Source of the DNA: an uncultured Clostridia bacterium
Lineage (GTDB): Bacteria; Bacillota; Clostridia; Christensenellales; Aristaeellaceae
Assembly: GCA_946410395.1 (NCBI GenBank)
Contig: CAMKAE010000106.1
Span: 1-7,527, forward strand
Direction: 5' to 3'
DNA length: 7,527 nt
In this document: positions 1-5,852 of the stretch, piece after piece
Position numbering within the stretch: position 1 is the stretch's first letter
How the letters are laid out: every line of letters starts with the position of its first letter
The notes under the pieces: model-generated
What the model was told of the DNA's origin: nothing
The model's database searches: none
What the model saw: only the letters and a program-made list of their open reading frames with translations
Made by a program: the position numbers and the translations under genes

Positions 1-714
1 CTGGCCGGCCGCAATCCCATCCGCGAGGCGCTGAAGAGCCAGCGGGACATCGAAAAGCTGCTGGTGCAGAAGGGCGAGCTCACCGGTTCCGCCCGGCAGA
101 TTGTTCAGATGGCGCTGGAGGCGCACATTCCCGTCCAGAAGGTGGAAAAGAGCCGGCTGGACGAGCTGGCCCGGAACCATCAGGGCCTGGTTGCCTTTGC
201 CTCCGCATACGCCTATGCGAGGGTGGAAGACATGCTGAACCTTGCGTCCGAACGCGGCGAAGACCCCTTCCTGGTGATCCTCGACGGCGTCACCGATCCG
301 CATAACCTGGGCGCGATCATCCGCAGCGCGGAGTGCGCGGGCGCGCACGGCGTGATCGTGCGGGAGCGGCGCGGCGTCGGGCTGACCCCGGCTGCCGTAA
401 AAGCCTCTGCGGGCGCGGTAGAGCATGTGAAGGTGGCCCGGGTGAACAACCTGAACCGCCTGATCGAGGAGCTCAAGCAGCGGGGCGTCTGGGTGTACGG
501 CCTTGCCATGGACGGCGAGGACTATGAGCAGGTGGACTTTAGCGGCGGCGTTGCGCTGGTGGTGGGCAGCGAGGGCAGCGGGATCAGCCGGCTGACGGCG
601 GATCTGTGCGACCGTGAGGTTTCACTCCCCATGCGCGGCAAGCTTGACAGCCTGAACGCCTCTGTGGCCGCCGGCATTGTCATGTATCGCGTGCTCTCGG
701 CGAGGCGGAAATGA
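1..714 (+). CDS. rlmB: 23S rRNA (guanosine-2'-O-)-methyltransferase RlmB, 5' end cut by window
   Basis: SPOUT (TrmH/SpoU) family enzyme that uses S-adenosylmethionine to 2'-O-methylate a guanosine of the 23S rRNA peptidyl-transferase region (G2251 in E. coli numbering). The frame is open from base 1, giving 237 visible residues. It begins LAGRNPIREAL, the usual RlmB opening, so only a few N-terminal residues should be missing. Residues 1-75 form the small RNA-binding N-terminal domain. The SPOUT domain shows motif 1 at 101-117 (HNLGAIIRSAECAG, catalytic-type Arg108), motif 2 at 188-195 (VGSEGSGI) and motif 3 at 209-226 (LPMRGKLDSLNASVAAG), which form the knotted SAM site and dimer interface. 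A GTG at 64 is internal and not the start, because conserved sequence lies upstream of it. The stop overlaps the next gene in an ATGA at 711-714, so translation of the two is probably coupled. The paralogue TrmH is less likely given the N-terminal domain and the gene order. Confidence 0.95.
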   Translation: MAGRNPIREALKSQRDIEKLLVQKGELTGSARQIVQMALEAHIPVQKVEKSRLDELARNHQGLVAFASAYAYARVEDMLNLASERGEDPFLVILDGVTDPHNLGAIIRSAECAGAHGVIVRERRGVGLTPAAVKASAGAVEHVKVARVNNLNRLIEELKQRGVWVYGLAMDGEDYEQVDFSGGVALVVGSEGSGISRLTADLCDREVSLPMRGKLDSLNASVAAGIVMYRVLSARRK

Positions 715-1217
715 ATCCCCTTCTGGTTGTGGACGGCTACAACGTCATCGGCGCGTGGCCGGAAGCTGAGCGGCGGAGCTGGTCCGTGGAGGAGAGCCGG
801 AATCAGCTGCTTCACGCGCTTCAGGATTACGGCGGATACTCCGGAGAGGACATCGTCCTGGTTTTTGACGGGTATATGTCCGACCGGAAAATCCGGACCG
901 AGGAGCGCTTCGGGCCGGTGACCGTTATCTTTACGCGCCATGCGGAGACCGCAGACAGCTACATTGAGCGGCTGGTGGCGGAAACGCCGCGCTACAGAAC
1001 GGTCCGAGTGGCCACGTCGGACGGGCTCGAGCAATCCCAGGTGCTGGCCACCGGCGCGACGAGGCTCACATCCCGGGAGCTGCTGCGGGAACTCCGCCAG
1101 ACCCGTCAGACCGGTGTGCAGCGCGCCAGTGCGAGGTCCGTCCAGTCCGGAAAGAACATTGAAGCACAGCTGCCGGAAAACTTGAAAGCAGAGCTGGAAA
1201 GAATCCGGAGAGGCTGA
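711..1217 (+). CDS. rae1: Rae1/YacP, NYN (PIN-like) domain ribosome-associated endoribonuclease
   Basis: 168-residue NYN/PIN-fold protein of the YacP family. In B. subtilis the homologue Rae1 enters the ribosomal A site and cleaves certain mRNAs during translation. The hallmarks are visible: VVDGYNVIGAW at 6-16 (Asp8, Asn11), LVFDGY at 50-55 (Asp53), TRHAETADSYIERL at 75-88 (Glu79, Asp82) and VATSDGLEQ at 100-108 (Asp104). These acidic residues form the metal site of PIN-like nucleases. TGATRLTSREL at 114-124 is also typical of the family. The length matches family members (about 170). The ATG overlaps the rlmB stop (ATGA), with no better start nearby. The order rlmB-rae1-sigH is the Bacillus order, supporting orthology. 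The basic tail (135-168) may contact rRNA; this is inference. Catalytic activity is inferred from homology only. Confidence 0.92.
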   Translation: MNPLLVVDGYNVIGAWPEAERRSWSVEESRNQLLHALQDYGGYSGEDIVLVFDGYMSDRKIRTEERFGPVTVIFTRHAETADSYIERLVAETPRYRTVRVATSDGLEQSQVLATGATRLTSRELLRELRQTRQTGVQRASARSVQSGKNIEAQLPENLKAELERIRRG

Positions 1218-1219
1218 AA

Positions 1220-1237
1220 GGGAGGCGGATCCGATTG
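1220..1237 (+). promoter_or_regulatory. Shine-Dalgarno and TTG start of sigH
   Basis: GGGAGG at 1220-1225 (within AAAGGGAGG) lies 9 bases before a TTG at 1235-1237. The next in-frame ATG, at 1262, has no comparable purine-rich site before it, so TTG is the better start. The site begins only three bases after the rae1 stop. Confidence 0.8.
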
Positions 1238-1933
1238 ACATACGATCCTGACCTTGAGCCCATGGATGAGGAGAATGCGGCGGAGCTGAAGCCTTCCGAG
1301 ATCGAGGCCGATTCCCCCTACGCGGACAAAACTGACGAAGACCTGGTCATCCTCTGTCATCAGGGCGATGAGCGGGCGGTGGAATACCTCCTCAACAAAT
1401 ACAAGAATTTCGTGCGATCCAAAGCGCGGAGCTATTTCCTGATCGGTGCGGATCATGAGGACATTGTGCAGGAAGGTATGATCGGCCTGTATAAGGCCAT
1501 CCGGGACTTCCGCGCGGAGAAGCTGACCTCCTTCCGGGCTTTTGCGGAGCTGTGCATCACGCGTCAGATCATCACCGCCATCAAGACCGCGACCCGGCAG
1601 AAACACATCCCGCTCAACAGCTATGTCTCGCTCAACAAACCCCTGTACGACGACGAGTCGGACCGGACGTTGCTGGATGTGATCATCGAAGGCCGGGCCA
1701 CCAACCCGGAAGATCTGATCATCAGCCAGGAGAATATGCACACCATCAACCTGCGAATCAACGAGGTCCTCTCGGAACTGGAACAGCAGGTGCTGGCGGC
1801 GTATCTGGACGGCCGGAGCTACCAGGAAATCGCGCAGATGCTGGGGCGCCATGTCAAGTCCATTGACAACGCGCTCCAGCGGGTCAAGCGCAAGCTGGAG
1901 AAGTTCCTGACCGAGGTGAAGAATGATTCATGA
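1235..1933 (+). CDS. sigH: RNA polymerase sigma factor SigH (sigma-70 family)
   Basis: 232-residue sigma-70 family factor very close to the B. subtilis post-exponential and early-sporulation sigma factor SigH. Region 2 covers about residues 34-120 and contains the characteristic runs NFVRSKARSYFLIGADHEDI and EGMIGLYKAIRDF, then FAELCITRQIITAIKTATRQ (-10 recognition and melting). HIPLNSYVSLNKPLYDDESD follows. Region 4 has a helix-turn-helix at about 194-225 (RSYQEIAQMLGRHVKSIDNA) for -35 recognition. The protein begins with about 30 acidic residues that look longer than and unlike the short B. subtilis leader (B. subtilis SigH has about 218 residues). TTG was chosen as the start because of the Shine-Dalgarno 9 bases upstream. 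It is the last gene of the rlmB-rae1-sigH unit and is followed at once by a terminator. Its role here (sporulation, competence or stationary phase) cannot be told from the sequence. Confidence 0.95.
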   Translation: MTYDPDLEPMDEENAAELKPSEIEADSPYADKTDEDLVILCHQGDERAVEYLLNKYKNFVRSKARSYFLIGADHEDIVQEGMIGLYKAIRDFRAEKLTSFRAFAELCITRQIITAIKTATRQKHIPLNSYVSLNKPLYDDESDRTLLDVIIEGRATNPEDLIISQENMHTINLRINEVLSELEQQVLAAYLDGRSYQEIAQMLGRHVKSIDNALQRVKRKLEKFLTEVKNDS

Positions 1934-1958
1934 GCCTGCCGTACACGGCGGGCTTTTT
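1934..1958 (+). terminator. Intrinsic terminator after sigH
   Basis: An 8-bp stem, GCCTGCCG (1934-1941) with CGGCGGGC (1946-1953), has one G-T wobble and a TACA loop. Five T follow (1954-1958). It starts directly after the sigH TGA and ends the plus-strand unit. Confidence 0.9.
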
Positions 1959-1964
1959 CGCACG

Positions 1965-1996
1965 AAAAAAGGATGCGGCCGGAACTGCATCCTTTT
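1965..1996 (-). terminator. Intrinsic terminator after the mreB-like gene
   Basis: Perfect 10-bp inverted repeat: AAAAGGATGC at 1967-1976 and GCATCCTTTT at 1987-1996, with a 10-base loop. Read on the minus strand, the GC-containing stem is followed by a run of T (complement of the six A at 1965-1970). It lies three bases beyond the mreB-like stop. It also has T on the plus side, so it may back up the sigH terminator. Confidence 0.88.
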
Positions 1997-1999
1997 GGG

Positions 2000-3025
2000 T
2001 TATCCGCGAAGACGGCGTTTGCTCTCGCTGAGCAGCCTGCGCATGGCGGGCGTGTCTTCCAGCGCCTGTCCGCAGCCCGCGGCGACGCTGGCCTGAGGAT
2101 CTTCGGCAATCGCACAGGGAATGTGCAACTGCCGGTATACGCCGTCGGCGAGATTGTTCAGGGCCGCTCCGCCGCCGGTGAGCACAATGCCTTCGTCGAA
2201 GACGTCAGCCGCCAGCTGCGGCGGTGTGCGCTCGATCACGCTCTGGATCGCCTCCACCAGCTGATTGAGCGGCTCGGAGATGGCCTCATACACCTCCATG
2301 GAGGTGACGGCGTGCGTCTTGGGCAGGCCGGAGATCAGATTCCGGCCGGTGACGTCCATGGAGACGGTGTCCGCCGGCTCCAGCGCGCTGCCCAGGTTGA
2401 TCTTGAGTTCCTCTGCTGTCTTTTCGCCGATCAGCAGGTTGTGCTTTTTGCGGATGTAGCGGATGATGGCGTCATCGAAGGCGTCGCCGCCCAGCGGAAC
2501 GGTCGTGCCGACGGAGACCTCGCTCATGGCCAGCACGGCGATGTCCGTCGCACCCGCGCCGATGTCCACAATCATGCTCCCGTAGGCCTCATCAAATCGG
2601 ATGCCGACGCCCAGCGCCGCGGCGAGCGGCCGCTCGAGCATCTGCGTCCGCCGCATGCCCGCGTCGAACATGATGCTGATGATGGAGCGCTTCTCGACCT
2701 CATTCACGCCGGAGGGCACGGAGACGACAGCCCGGGGCCTCGAGAACAGGCGGCGGCCCACCGCATGGGATACGAGCTCGGAGAGCAGCGTCTTCATCAG
2801 ATCGTAATCCGCAATGGTGCCGTTGCGCAGCGGACGGACGGCCTGGATGTTGCCCGGCGTCCGGCCGATCAGCCTGTAGGCGTCGCTTCCGACGGCCAGC
2901 ACCCGGTCCAGGTCCCGGTCGACAGCCACAACCGCGGGCTCCCGGAGGACAATGCCCCGCCCGCGCATATAGATCAGTACATGGGATGTACCCAGGTCCA
3001 CCCCGATATCACGCGACTGCGCCAC
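2000..3025 (-). CDS. mreB: MreB/Mbl-family actin-like protein with altered ATPase residues
   Basis: 341-residue bacterial actin homologue. MreB-type proteins polymerise under the membrane and direct lateral cell-wall synthesis. The family features are in order: phosphate-1 loop VDLGTS (9-14), GIVLREPAVVAV (24-35), IGRTPGNIQAVRP (53-65), VVSVPSGVNEVEKR (100-113), phosphate-2 loop VDIGAGATDIAV (153-164), IRKKHNLLIGEKTAEELK with the adenine-contact Glu/Lys region (191-208), and LTGGGAALNNL (282-292). Two catalytic positions differ from canonical MreB. The usual EEPMAAAIG reads ERPLAAALG, with Arg132 replacing the catalytic Glu, and GGGTTE reads GAGATD, with Ala159 replacing the first Thr. The start is GTG, preceded by a strong Shine-Dalgarno. 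The gene stands alone, without mreC or mreD, and has its own promoter and terminator, so it is probably a paralogue (Mbl-like) rather than the main MreB. Family assignment is firm; loss of hydrolysis is inference. Confidence 0.93.
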   Translation of the reverse strand: MAQSRDIGVDLGTSHVLIYMRGRGIVLREPAVVAVDRDLDRVLAVGSDAYRLIGRTPGNIQAVRPLRNGTIADYDLMKTLLSELVSHAVGRRLFSRPRAVVSVPSGVNEVEKRSIISIMFDAGMRRTQMLERPLAAALGVGIRFDEAYGSMIVDIGAGATDIAVLAMSEVSVGTTVPLGGDAFDDAIIRYIRKKHNLLIGEKTAEELKINLGSALEPADTVSMDVTGRNLISGLPKTHAVTSMEVYEAISEPLNQLVEAIQSVIERTPPQLAADVFDEGIVLTGGGAALNNLADGVYRQLHIPCAIAEDPQASVAAGCGQALEDTPAMRRLLSESKRRLRG

Positions 3026-3040
3026 ATTGTCACCTCCCCC
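3023..3040 (-). promoter_or_regulatory. Shine-Dalgarno and GTG start of the mreB-like gene
   Basis: On the minus strand GGGGGAGGTGA is followed by the GTG at 3025-3023, seven bases after GGAGG. An overlapping ATG one frame away, three bases upstream, does not open the MreB frame. GTG puts the DLGTS motif at residues 10-14, as expected for a family member without an N-terminal membrane helix. Confidence 0.8.
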
Positions 3041-3060
3041 GCGTTTTCTGACGCCCGATC

Positions 3061-3089
3061 AGTATAGCATTTTCTTCGCGCGCCGTAAA
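3061..3089 (-). promoter_or_regulatory. Predicted sigma-A-type promoter of the mreB-like gene
   Basis: Minus-strand -10 TATACT (3066-3061), extended by TGC directly upstream. A -35-like TTTACG (3089-3084) matches TTGACA at 4 of 6 positions, with a spacing of exactly 17 bases. It lies about 36 bases before the GTG start and just downstream of the terminator of the preceding unit, so the gene appears to be transcribed separately. The prediction is by eye. Confidence 0.65.
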
Positions 3090-3093
3090 GGGG

Positions 3094-3120
3094 AAAAACG
3101 CAGTTCACTGTGAATCCGCG
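3094..3120 (-). terminator. Intrinsic terminator of the ATPase/partner unit, folded over the stop codon
   Basis: Read on the minus strand, CGCGGATTCA (3120-3111) pairs with TGAACTGCG (3107-3099), with one bulged A and one G-T wobble, a CAG loop, and five T after (3098-3094). The TGA stop of the 262-residue gene is inside the stem. It separates this unit from the mreB promoter immediately downstream. Confidence 0.75.
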
Positions 3121-3893
3121 TTATTCTCCCGGGATGTATCCGTCTTATCAGGCTTGAATTCCGCCCCCAGCTCTTCGGCAAATGCAACGGGGTCCAGGAA
3201 ACCAAAGCGCGCTTTGCGGAGCGGATCCCGGGGATAGCACACCGTGATGGCGGCGCCGTCGGCCAGCTTTCCGCTGACCTCAACGGTGCTGACGGGCAGC
3301 AGGGCCATCACGTCCCGCGCGCATCGCAAAGACAGACCGGCCAGAAGCCTTCTATCTTCCACAGTGTTCTGCTGCTCCGGCAGTGCTTCAAAGAAGACCG
3401 TGACTCGATCGCTGTCCGGCGCGGTGACGGTGACATGGCCGGCATAATGCTTCAGGTCCGCCAGCGGATCCAGGCGCTTGAGCACTTCCCCGTAAGCGGC
3501 CAGATCACCGCTCAGCACGCGCTCAGCACGTTCGTGCAGGAAGTGCCAGGTCTTGTCATCCGTCAGCCCGTCCACGGGCCTGTCACTCGTCAGGACCTCT
3601 GTCCACTCAATGCGCTCGTCTGCTCTGCGCCAGTATTCCTCAAACGGCGGCGGGCCGGATACGACAGCAGGCTCAGGTTCTGTTGCCTGGACGGCCGGGG
3701 CGGGGGCTTCGGGTGGATTGCCCAGGACATCCGCTGTTTTGGCCATGTAGGTGTCCACAAAGTCCTTTGCGGCCTGCCCCGCTTCTTCACTTTCAGGCTT
3801 TTGCACAGCCTTTGGCGCGCTGCCGGGCCAGAGATCATTCACGATCTGGTAGAGCATGTCCAGCGGATTGCCCTTGCGGGGTTCATTCGCCAT
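3105..3893 (-). CDS. Conserved hypothetical protein coupled to the AAA+ ATPase
   Basis: 262 residues, function not recognised. A short N-terminal segment (1-25, GNPLDMLYQIVNDLW) could form an amphipathic helix. Residues 26-82 are rich in Pro, Ala and Glu and look like a disordered linker. Residues 83-246 look folded, with FEEYWRRADERIEW (84-97), LKRLDPLADLKHYAGHVTVT (138-157), and LSLRCARDVMALLPVSTVEV (187-206) followed by FLDPVAFAEEL. From memory, the ARD-x-x-ALLP-V pattern resembles the C-terminal part of uncharacterised Bacillota proteins, some carrying a DUF4236 domain; this is a weak link. No signal peptide or membrane segment is seen, so it is probably cytoplasmic. The ATG at 3893 was chosen over an in-frame start 63 bases upstream because AAAGGAG precedes it by 9 bases and the upstream extension is basic and unrelated in character. 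It overlaps the ATPase stop by 11 bases, suggesting coupled expression and possibly an adaptor or substrate of that ATPase. Confidence 0.8.
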   Translation of the reverse strand: MANEPRKGNPLDMLYQIVNDLWPGSAPKAVQKPESEEAGQAAKDFVDTYMAKTADVLGNPPEAPAPAVQATEPEPAVVSGPPPFEEYWRRADERIEWTEVLTSDRPVDGLTDDKTWHFLHERAERVLSGDLAAYGEVLKRLDPLADLKHYAGHVTVTAPDSDRVTVFFEALPEQQNTVEDRRLLAGLSLRCARDVMALLPVSTVEVSGKLADGAAITVCYPRDPLRKARFGFLDPVAFAEELGAEFKPDKTDTSRENNADSQ

Positions 3894-5784
3894 CGGCTTT
3901 CTCTCCTTTCTCGTCCGCCAGGCAGCAGGAAATGGTCGGCGGGTTATCCTCCACATGGAAGGCCTGAATCGTCACTTCCGCGCTGCCGGAAATCTCGTGG
4001 TCGAAGAGCCATCTGGACAGCGGGTTGATCAGCAGGCTTTCCACCTGATTGCCGATGCCGCGTCCGCCGTTGGAGAGATCATCCAGCGCTGCGGCACGAA
4101 GCTGCGCGTAAGCCTCGTCCGTCACCAGAAGGCGGATCTGCTTCTGCTCCTCAAGACGCCGCTGAATCTTTTTGACCTGCGCTGACAGGATGGCTTCACC
4201 GGCCTCGGCGCGGATATAGTCAAACACGACGATGTTCTCGCCGATGCGGTTGAGGATTTCCGGGCGTCCCAGTTCCAGCTTGAAGTGATCCTCAATGGCG
4301 CTGCGGACGCGGGTCTGAACCTCGTCGTAGGACATATCCATGGTGACGTTGGCATGCCGCTGGCCCAACGCGTCCTTGACATAAATGCCCAGATTGCTGG
4401 TGAAGATGATGATGGTCTCGCCGAAATAGACGGTATTGCCCTGGCCGTCCGTCATGCGGCCGTCTTCGAGGATCTGCAGGAACTTGTCCAGAATGTTCGT
4501 GTGGGCTTTCTCGATCTCATCGAAGAGCAGAATGCAGAAGGGGTTCTTCTTGATCGCGTTGGTGAGCTGACCGCCGGCTTCGTAACCCACATAGCCGGGC
4601 GGTGCGCCCATGAGCTTCTGATCAGAGTGGCTCTGGCCGTATTCGCTCATGTCGAACCGGACGCAGGCACTTTCGTCGCCGAAGAGCTTTTCCGCGAGGG
4701 CCTTGGCGGTCTCGGTTTTGCCGACGCCTGTGGGGCCCGCATAGAACAGCACACCCTTGGGCTTTGCGGTCGAGGAGGATGAAAGGCCGTTCATGCCTGT
4801 GACCGCGCGTTTTACCACGTCGAGCGTCCGTTCCAGCGCCGCGTCCTGGCCTTTGATCCGCTGCTGGAAATCCTCCTTGGCCGTTTTGAGGCTTGCCATG
4901 GACAGCCGCTCCCACGGATTGTCCTTGAAGCCGTACTTGTAGAGATCCACGACCTGGCAAAGATCACGCACGGCCGTCAGCTCCTGCTTTCCAAGCGTGC
5001 GGAGGGCGTCGAGTTCCGTAAAGGTCAGCCCCTCCGTCAGCCCGACAAACTTCTCCTGCAGCTTCAGGAGCTCATGGGGATGCTCGCGATACCAGGGCAT
5101 GTCCGTGCGGTAGACCGAGCCGTCGAAGAAGGTGGCGAACCGGTTGGTGACAAGCCGCATGCGCTCCTCGCGGTCCGGGGCCTCCAGGGTGATGGCGCGG
5201 CAGCATGGATTGTTGAGATAGAACCAGGCCGGGAGATCGTTGCGCTTGTTTACGAGCACCACCAGGATGTTGCGTCGCCGGCCCTGGGGTGTCCGGACCG
5301 TTGATGCGGACAGCGCTGCCTGCAGCAGGAGATTGAAACTGTTTACGTCCTGCTGATCCATCCGGTCCGGCGAGGTGATATAGAAACTGGCCAGTTCCAG
5401 AACGGTCACCGTGGCAACCTCCTGCTGGATCATGGCCCTGCGGATCACGTTCGGCGCCGTGGTCGCGGCGTTGCCGCGGAATTCCGCCGCGATCACGCCG
5501 TTCTTGGTCTCTGCTTTGGCGACCCGCGCATAAGCATCGAGCATAGAGCGGTCATACGGATTCATGATGCCCATCAGGTTTGAGTAGAAAACCACCGAGC
5601 CCCAGCCCTGATCGGCAAAAAAAGCCATCAGATAGCGGGGAAGCGGAACCAGCTCGTCCTCCCCAACCGATCCCGCCACGGGATATCTGTATTTATCGGT
5701 GATGTTCCCTTCCAGGATGATCAGCGGCTTGACAGCGCTGAACAGTTCCAGTTCCCGGTGCCATTTTGCGATCAGGGCTTCCAT
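3883..5784 (-). CDS. Clp-type AAA+ ATPase with a degenerate N-terminal AAA-like module
   Basis: 633-residue ATPase. The C-terminal half (about 305-615) is a ClpA/ClpB D2-like AAA+ module. It has GQDAALERTLDVVKRA (312-327), Walker A GPTGVGKT (350-357), the aromatic pore loop GYVG (397-400), Walker B ILLFDEIEKAH (418-428, Asp422/Glu423), sensor 1 TSN (462-464), an arginine finger in RPEILNRI (Arg513) and a sensor-2-like GGRG (Arg575). It should therefore hydrolyse ATP and thread or remodel protein. The first 280 residues lack Walker A (LIILEGNITDKY at about 21-32). They still show a Walker-B-like strand (VTVLEL, 126-131), a sensor-1-like strand ILVVLVNKRND and an APDREERMRLV segment typical of AAA domains, so this looks like a decayed first AAA ring. 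No IGF/LGF-type ClpP-docking loop was recognised, so it is more likely a remodeller than a protease subunit. The ATG has GGAGG seven bases upstream. It is translationally coupled to the downstream 262-residue protein. It is not ClpB or ClpC proper, since the ClpN repeats and an intact D1 are missing. Confidence 0.9.
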   Translation of the reverse strand: MEALIAKWHRELELFSAVKPLIILEGNITDKYRYPVAGSVGEDELVPLPRYLMAFFADQGWGSVVFYSNLMGIMNPYDRSMLDAYARVAKAETKNGVIAAEFRGNAATTAPNVIRRAMIQQEVATVTVLELASFYITSPDRMDQQDVNSFNLLLQAALSASTVRTPQGRRRNILVVLVNKRNDLPAWFYLNNPCCRAITLEAPDREERMRLVTNRFATFFDGSVYRTDMPWYREHPHELLKLQEKFVGLTEGLTFTELDALRTLGKQELTAVRDLCQVVDLYKYGFKDNPWERLSMASLKTAKEDFQQRIKGQDAALERTLDVVKRAVTGMNGLSSSSTAKPKGVLFYAGPTGVGKTETAKALAEKLFGDESACVRFDMSEYGQSHSDQKLMGAPPGYVGYEAGGQLTNAIKKNPFCILLFDEIEKAHTNILDKFLQILEDGRMTDGQGNTVYFGETIIIFTSNLGIYVKDALGQRHANVTMDMSYDEVQTRVRSAIEDHFKLELGRPEILNRIGENIVVFDYIRAEAGEAILSAQVKKIQRRLEEQKQIRLLVTDEAYAQLRAAALDDLSNGGRGIGNQVESLLINPLSRWLFDHEISGSAEVTIQAFHVEDNPPTISCCLADEKGEKADGE

Positions 5785-5814
5785 GTTTCCACCTCCGGAT
5801 CGGTTGCTGCGTTC

Positions 5815-5823
5815 AGTATAGCA
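5815..5823 (-). promoter_or_regulatory. Predicted extended -10 promoter element of the ATPase unit
   Basis: Minus-strand TGCTATACT (5823-5815) matches the extended -10 form TGnTATAAT, about 30 bases before the ATPase ATG. No good -35 is present at 16-18 bases spacing, which extended -10 promoters can tolerate. The 68-base gap between the methyltransferase gene and the ATPase gene holds this element, part of an imperfect inverted repeat, and the ATPase ribosome binding site. Confidence 0.5.
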
Positions 5824-5852
5824 TATCTTGACGCGAAACAGAAGCCAATCGT

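Noticed and set aside
1106..1852. Open minus-strand frame of 248 residues opposite sigH
   Set aside because: Antisense to a strongly conserved sigma factor; no family features.
1973..3067. Open plus-strand frame of 364 residues opposite the mreB-like gene
   Set aside because: It mirrors the conserved MreB reading frame on the other strand; its protein is rich in His, Arg, Gly and Asp with no recognisable motifs and no ribosome binding site. It is a shadow caused by high GC content.
3894..3956. 63-base longer N-terminus for the 262-residue protein
   Set aside because: A strong Shine-Dalgarno lies 9 bases before the inner ATG at 3893, and the extension is a basic stretch produced by the overlapping ATPase gene.
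3883..5784. ClpB, ClpC or ClpX orthologue
   Set aside because: No ClpN repeats, intact first AAA module, coiled-coil middle domain or zinc-binding domain; only the C-terminal module is Clp-like.
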